From Verrucomicrobium sp. BvORR034 (GTDB taxonomy: Bacteria > Verrucomicrobiota > Verrucomicrobiia > Verrucomicrobiales > Verrucomicrobiaceae): a stretch of DNA of 64,000 bases. How positions within the stretch are numbered: the first letter of the stretch is position 1; each line of letters starts with the position of its first letter. Under the pieces are notes generated by a model. That model was not told the DNA's origin, did not search any database, and saw nothing but the letters and a program-made list of their open reading frames with translations. Both the position numbers and the translations under genes were made by a program. Where the stretch lies: assembly GCF_000739635.1 (NCBI RefSeq), contig NZ_BATQ01000010.1:22905-86904 (forward strand). The letters run 5' to 3'. Of the stretch, positions 60,197 through 64,000 are shown piece by piece.

Positions 60197-62271
60197 GGGC
60201 GGGAGGGGGCAGGGGATGAAAGTGGCACCGTGAGGGTGACGCGGGAGCCGGTGACACCGGGATGCGAGGAAATAGACACCTCGCCATGGAGGGCGGCGGC
60301 GCGATGACGGAGGTTGGCCATGCCACTGCCGGTGGATGCGACGGCAGGATCGAAACCGCGGCCGTTGTCCTCGATCAGGAGCTGGAAGCGGTCCTGATTC
60401 CAGGTCACCTCCAGATGCACGGCGGTGGCATGGGCGTGACGCACGACGTTGTGCACGGCCTCCTTGAAGAAGAGGAAAACATGCCGGTGAAAGTCCAGCG
60501 AGGCCGCGAGCCGGGGCGCATGGTCCGGAACATGAAGATCCCACGCGTAGCCCTGGAGCTGGGTGGTGGCACTGTCCCGGAGCGCCTGCATGAGACGGTC
60601 CAGCGTGGGCTCACCCCCCTCTCTCACCAGCCAGACGATGCCTCGCATGGACTCCGCAGCCTGGCGGGACATGCGGTGAATTTCGTCCAGCGTGGCATGT
60701 GCTTCCTCCGGGGACTCGCGCAGGGCGAGCTCGCTGGCCAGGGAGATGCTGCCGAGGTGACTGCCCACCTCATCATGGAGGTCGCGGGCAATGCGCTGCC
60801 GCAACGCCTCCATCTCTCGAAGCCGGGCCCGCCGGCTGCGCATCGAGGAAACAATGACAAGTCCCACGACTGCCGCCGCCAGTGCCGCCCCCCACCACGT
60901 GGCATGGCGCTGGGCGATGGCGAGCGCGAGGGCGGTGCGGGCTTTCAGGTCCTCCTGATCGCCTTCCAGCTCCCGTCGCTGGGAGAGCTGCTGCAACCAG
61001 GCTGGCCAGTCCACCAGGCGTCCGTTGGCCGCCAGGCCGTCCATGAGCCATTCCCGCTGCCAGAGCGGGGCAAAGACATCGTCCGAGGCGGTGACCTTCA
61101 CTCCATCGGCCATGGCGATGTTGTGCCCCTCAGAGAACACCTGCATTTCCGAGAAGGCGATGACGTAGTCGTCACTGCGCGGCCAGAGTTGCGTGGCGGT
61201 CATGCGCACATAGCGGGCACGGTGCCCCTGGACGGGGAAGGGCACCGGGTTGTCGCCCGGATTGGGGAAGGGGGTGGTGACAGCACCAAAGAGGAGCTGC
61301 GGGTTCAGGAAATTTTCGTCATCAGAGGCCTCCAGCCGGAACCACTCGGGGAAGCCGAAGCCGGCCCGGTCCGGGAAGTCCGCCGGGTGGGTGGGGATGA
61401 AGCGGATCTCATCGAGCGGTCGGATGCTACCGAGGTCCATCTGCACCCAGCTCTGGCGGTCCGGGGTCTTGTGAATGGCGGAATGCCAGCCGTTGGTGGC
61501 CTTCGATCCCGGTATGACCGGCAGGCCCAGGGCGCTGATCCCGTCCACCAGATTGGTCTTGCTCCAGGTGGGGGCGGTGTCGCTGGACTTGGAGGAGGTG
61601 ACCGGGCATCGGGCTGAGACGACCGCTCCACGCGAGAAGACCAGGAGCTCACCCAGGCAGAAGTAGTGGCGGGGGGCGATGCCAGAGGTGATGCGGGTGG
61701 CGGTGAAACGGACGTAGCGCCCCTTCTGCCCCTCTGCGGGCAGATAGACAGGGGCCATGGCCTGGCGGTAGTCCTGGCCGGTGTGGTCAAAAAGCGTGGT
61801 GGACTCCGCGAACTCGGAATCGCGCGAAATGTCCACGCGGAAGCGGGCGGGGAAACCGTAGGCGGTGGAGCCGCCGAGAAAGGCGGGGATCACCACCACC
61901 GCGTCGAGCGGCATCTCCCGCCCGAGATCCACCTGTACCCAGCGCACGCTTTCGGCATCAGCCGCCCAGCCGCTGTGATAACCGGCGCGTTCATTGGATT
62001 GGGGGTTGGGCAGGGCGGGCAACTGGGCCAGGCGCACATCCAGTGCCTGTGACTCCTGCTCCAGGGCCCGGAGGGGTGCGTGAAACCATGACCAGGCGGA
62101 GGCGGCCCGGAGCGGGGTGGCCTGCGCATGCAGCGTCGCGACCGCGATGAAGATGGCCAAACACCGCCACCGTGCCGACGTCAGAGGGCGATGGCAGAGG
62201 GGGACGGGAGCGCCGGACGTTCTCCGGCTGCCTCCCGCTGGATGGGTGTCGCATGGACTCGGGAGCATCAC
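60193..62271 (-). CDS. Sensor histidine kinase (HisKA_3 type) with discoidin-like sensor region
   Basis: A 692-residue kinase of the NarX/DesK class. Residues about 35-58 are a membrane/signal helix. The periplasmic part has two beta-rich blocks with the discoidin (F5/8 type C) pattern (about 90-215 and 235-390; VRWVQVDLGREMPLDAVVVI and SWVQMDLGSIRPLDEIRFIP, GRYVRFTATRIT and ARYVRMTATQLW). A transmembrane helix (about 462-480) follows, then the HisKA_3 helix with DLHDEVGSHLGSI and the ATPase domain (FFKEAVHNVVRHAHA, DNGRGFD, GMANLRHRAAALHG). Discoidin domains bind sugars, so polysaccharide sensing is plausible but inferred. Starts with two ATG codons. Confidence 0.92.
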   Translation of the reverse strand: MMLPSPCDTHPAGGSRRTSGAPVPLCHRPLTSARWRCLAIFIAVATLHAQATPLRAASAWSWFHAPLRALEQESQALDVRLAQLPALPNPQSNERAGYHSGWAADAESVRWVQVDLGREMPLDAVVVIPAFLGGSTAYGFPARFRVDISRDSEFAESTTLFDHTGQDYRQAMAPVYLPAEGQKGRYVRFTATRITSGIAPRHYFCLGELLVFSRGAVVSARCPVTSSKSSDTAPTWSKTNLVDGISALGLPVIPGSKATNGWHSAIHKTPDRQSWVQMDLGSIRPLDEIRFIPTHPADFPDRAGFGFPEWFRLEASDDENFLNPQLLFGAVTTPFPNPGDNPVPFPVQGHRARYVRMTATQLWPRSDDYVIAFSEMQVFSEGHNIAMADGVKVTASDDVFAPLWQREWLMDGLAANGRLVDWPAWLQQLSQRRELEGDQEDLKARTALALAIAQRHATWWGAALAAAVVGLVIVSSMRSRRARLREMEALRQRIARDLHDEVGSHLGSISLASELALRESPEEAHATLDEIHRMSRQAAESMRGIVWLVREGGEPTLDRLMQALRDSATTQLQGYAWDLHVPDHAPRLAASLDFHRHVFLFFKEAVHNVVRHAHATAVHLEVTWNQDRFQLLIEDNGRGFDPAVASTGSGMANLRHRAAALHGEVSISSHPGVTGSRVTLTVPLSSPAPSRP

Positions 62272-62374
62272 AGAATGGAAGTCAGGGCAACCATTCTGGC
62301 GCAGAGAGGAGTCTCAAGCGAGCGTTTTAAGGCGCAATCCCGGCGGGCTGGCGGGAGCCAGCAAGGGAATCCGA

Positions 62375-63904
62375 TCAGGAGCCAGAGGCCTTCAGCTCTG
62401 TCAGCATCTCCAGCAGGTGGCGGGTCATGATGACGGAGGCATCCTTCTGTACAGTGTTGGTGCCCAACCAGGTCTCATAGCCGCCCAGCTCATGCTGATG
62501 GGGAGGCGGCAGGTAGCCGTTGGCACCATTGGCCAGTTCGATCATGAAGGTTCGCGGAAACGGGCTCTTCTTTTTGATCTCCAGGCCGATCTCGACCAGC
62601 ACCTCAAAGGGCATGGTGACGATGGCCTGATCGCCAATGCGGATGGCCTGGAGCAGCACGGAGACTTTCTCCGGACCTTCCGCAGCGGACAGGGTGCGGT
62701 GGGCGTAGTTCACGGCCAGACGCGGCAGGTTCTTGGCCTCCTCCTCGGTGAGCTTGGCGGTGGCTTTGGCCTTTTCCAGGTCTTCTGGGGAGGGACGACG
62801 ACGCTCCAGTTCGATCTCTCTTTGCAGAATAGCGATGGGCAGGTTGTCCTGTCGTTGGGCGTTGCGCACGGCCCGCCAGGAGGCATCGGCCACCTTGGCC
62901 GCGACGAGGCGGATCTGTTCATAGGGCTGCCTCGGAGCACGGGTGCCGTTGAAGTCGATGTTGTTGATGTCGCCACTGGTACCGTTTGACAACACGGCCA
63001 CGAATTCCTCCGGCGGCTTGCGACCTCCCACCCGGGAGGGCATGACGCGGGCGTACTCGCCAAAGTAGTCCGCGGAAACAACTCCCTCCGGCAGGTCGCC
63101 CACATAGTGGAGGGCATAGTTGGCGAGGAAGGCCAGGGGGCGAGCGCCCTTGCGCGTGCGGATGTCCAGCACGGAGACTTCTGGATCGGTGGGGCCTGCA
63201 GGCTTTACGATGTCGGCCCGGTTGGGGTTCATCTTGACCTTGTCATACTGGCCAAAGGGGTTGAGCGGCATGGTGCCCTCCTTCAGGTACCAGCGGCGGT
63301 TGAAAACCTCATCGGGGACGGCGTCCGAGCCAAAGGCAATGGAAGCGGGCTGGAGGTGCCCGACGGCGTCGATGATGGACTGGGCGATGCCCGCCTGGGC
63401 CTTCTGGCGATAGGCTTCCGCTGCCTTGGTGCCGCCCGTGCCGGAGATGGAAGGAGCGCTGTGCGTGTGAGTGGCCGCGATGAGCATTTCCTCCGTCTTC
63501 CAGCCTGTGGCTTCCGCCGCCTTCTGCTTGATCGCATCGAGGGTCTCGCGATTGATCATGAGGTTGTCCACGATGACGATGACCGCGCGGCCCGAGCCGT
63601 TTTGCACGGCGATGGCCCGGGCACTGAGGGGATCGTTCAAAGCGGTGCTGGCCCTGGGGGTGAAGGAGCCCCGCAGCGAAAGGGGCCATTGGTCTGGGGA
63701 AATATCCGCCACGGCTGCCCCGGCATGGAAGCCTGAAGCGGGTTTGGGGACCTGAGCAGGAGCGGCGGAAGGGGCTGGCGCGCCCGGTGTGGCCGGTTGC
63801 TCCTGGGCCGTGGCCAGGTAAAGGCAGCCCAGAGCAGGCAGCAGGGTGACGCCGAGTGGAATGAGGAACGAACGCCGACGGGTGGGGTGGGTGCGAGGGG
63901 GCAT
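62375..63904 (-). CDS. Exported ceramidase-like (neutral/alkaline non-lysosomal) protein
   Basis: A 509-residue exported protein with a twin-arginine-like N-terminus (TRRRSFLIPLG). The mature part has the neutral/alkaline ceramidase pattern: AAVADISPD near the start of the domain, SLRGSFTPRAS, an ATHTHSAPSISGTGG metal-binding-like segment (His-x-His), ANYALHYVGDLPEG (His), and GTSGDINNID. True ceramidases have several zinc ligands and a C-terminal domain that is shortened here, so the activity is uncertain. It ends before the left end of the kinase gene, 103 bases apart. Confidence 0.78.
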   Translation of the reverse strand: MPPRTHPTRRRSFLIPLGVTLLPALGCLYLATAQEQPATPGAPAPSAAPAQVPKPASGFHAGAAVADISPDQWPLSLRGSFTPRASTALNDPLSARAIAVQNGSGRAVIVIVDNLMINRETLDAIKQKAAEATGWKTEEMLIAATHTHSAPSISGTGGTKAAEAYRQKAQAGIAQSIIDAVGHLQPASIAFGSDAVPDEVFNRRWYLKEGTMPLNPFGQYDKVKMNPNRADIVKPAGPTDPEVSVLDIRTRKGARPLAFLANYALHYVGDLPEGVVSADYFGEYARVMPSRVGGRKPPEEFVAVLSNGTSGDINNIDFNGTRAPRQPYEQIRLVAAKVADASWRAVRNAQRQDNLPIAILQREIELERRRPSPEDLEKAKATAKLTEEEAKNLPRLAVNYAHRTLSAAEGPEKVSVLLQAIRIGDQAIVTMPFEVLVEIGLEIKKKSPFPRTFMIELANGANGYLPPPHQHELGGYETWLGTNTVQKDASVIMTRHLLEMLTELKASGS

Positions 63905-64000
63905 GGAAGGTGCAGGCGGTTTGAGAGGACGAAGACAAAATCGGTGTGAGGGGGACGGATCTTTTCCCTGCCTGTGGCCGAGCCCTGCGAGGGCGCGAGG
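63905..64000. other. Upstream region of the ceramidase-like gene, window edge
   Basis: The last 96 bases hold the region before the minus-strand start at 63904. The sequence is GC-rich with no recognised gene; the upstream neighbour lies outside the window. Confidence 0.4.

Noticed and set aside
60262..61617. 451-codon plus-strand frame opposite the histidine kinase
   Set aside because: The minus-strand kinase has all the catalytic boxes and overlaps the regulator by ATGA; the plus-strand product has none.
1..64000. CRISPR arrays, rRNA and tRNA genes, insertion sequences with transposases
   Set aside because: None was recognised. Tandem and inverted repeats present are of other types, and no transposase or tRNA fold was found by eye.

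Overview
The window looks like a piece of a Verrucomicrobium-like chromosome (PVC superphylum). The DNA is GC-rich. It encodes paired DUF1549/DUF1553 and DUF1501 proteins, PhoX-like and ceramidase-like exported proteins, two large secreted proteins that are tandem paralogs, and a complete type III secretion system (T3SS). A T3SS is known from Verrucomicrobium spinosum; assignment to that genus is an inference from gene content, not from a search. Most genes lack an obvious Shine-Dalgarno sequence, so many starts were chosen from family length and from ATGA-type overlaps.

Positions 1-25.4 kb hold a single plus-strand run of about 31 genes for an Ysc-family injectisome. The order is: a repeat-rich unknown; a small LcrG-position gene; an LcrV-like tip protein; an LcrH/SycD chaperone; YopB-like and YopD-like translocators; the YopN and TyeA gatekeeper; a SycN-like chaperone; YscX; YscY; SctV; a YscB-like chaperone; SctC; SctD; YscE; needle SctF; YscG; rod SctI; SctJ; SctK; SctL; ATPase SctN; SctO; SctP; SctQ; SctR; SctS; SctT; SctU. 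Many neighbours overlap by 4 bases. The order joins, in one colinear block, what are separate operons in Yersinia and Pseudomonas. The Ysc accessory genes (yscB, E, G, X, Y, sycN, tyeA) are all recognisable; yscH/yopR and an AraC-type regulator were not seen.

Positions 25.4-30.9 kb are the likely effector island: a 699-residue coiled-coil/membrane-hairpin protein with a YbjN-like chaperone, closed by a strong terminator; then a minus-strand CesT-type chaperone divergent from a kinase-like protein, and a further small protein. The kinase-like protein and the small protein share an N-terminal block, which suggests a common secretion or chaperone-binding module.

Positions 30.9-50 kb are general and exported functions: a beta-helix protein, a PhoX-like phosphatase, an ECF sigma factor with a small membrane partner and two large paralogous membrane-anchored proteins, an FG-GAP repeat protein, a small tyrosine-phosphatase-like protein, a BlaI repressor with a BlaR-type protease fused through decapeptide repeats to an ExbD-like domain, a PL10-like lyase, DUF1549/DUF1553 and DUF1501 proteins, and two tandem two-lobed aspartic protease/PDZ genes, the second with a one-base frameshift.

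Positions 50-64 kb hold a XerD-type recombinase, a MacB/HlyD-type export operon, a small acidic protein, a repeat-rich non-coding stretch, a nucleotide-pyrophosphatase-like enzyme, a two-component system whose kinase has discoidin-like sensor domains, and a ceramidase-like exported protein. Several families of inverted and dispersed repeats lie between these genes. No rRNA, tRNA, CRISPR array or transposase gene was recognised.
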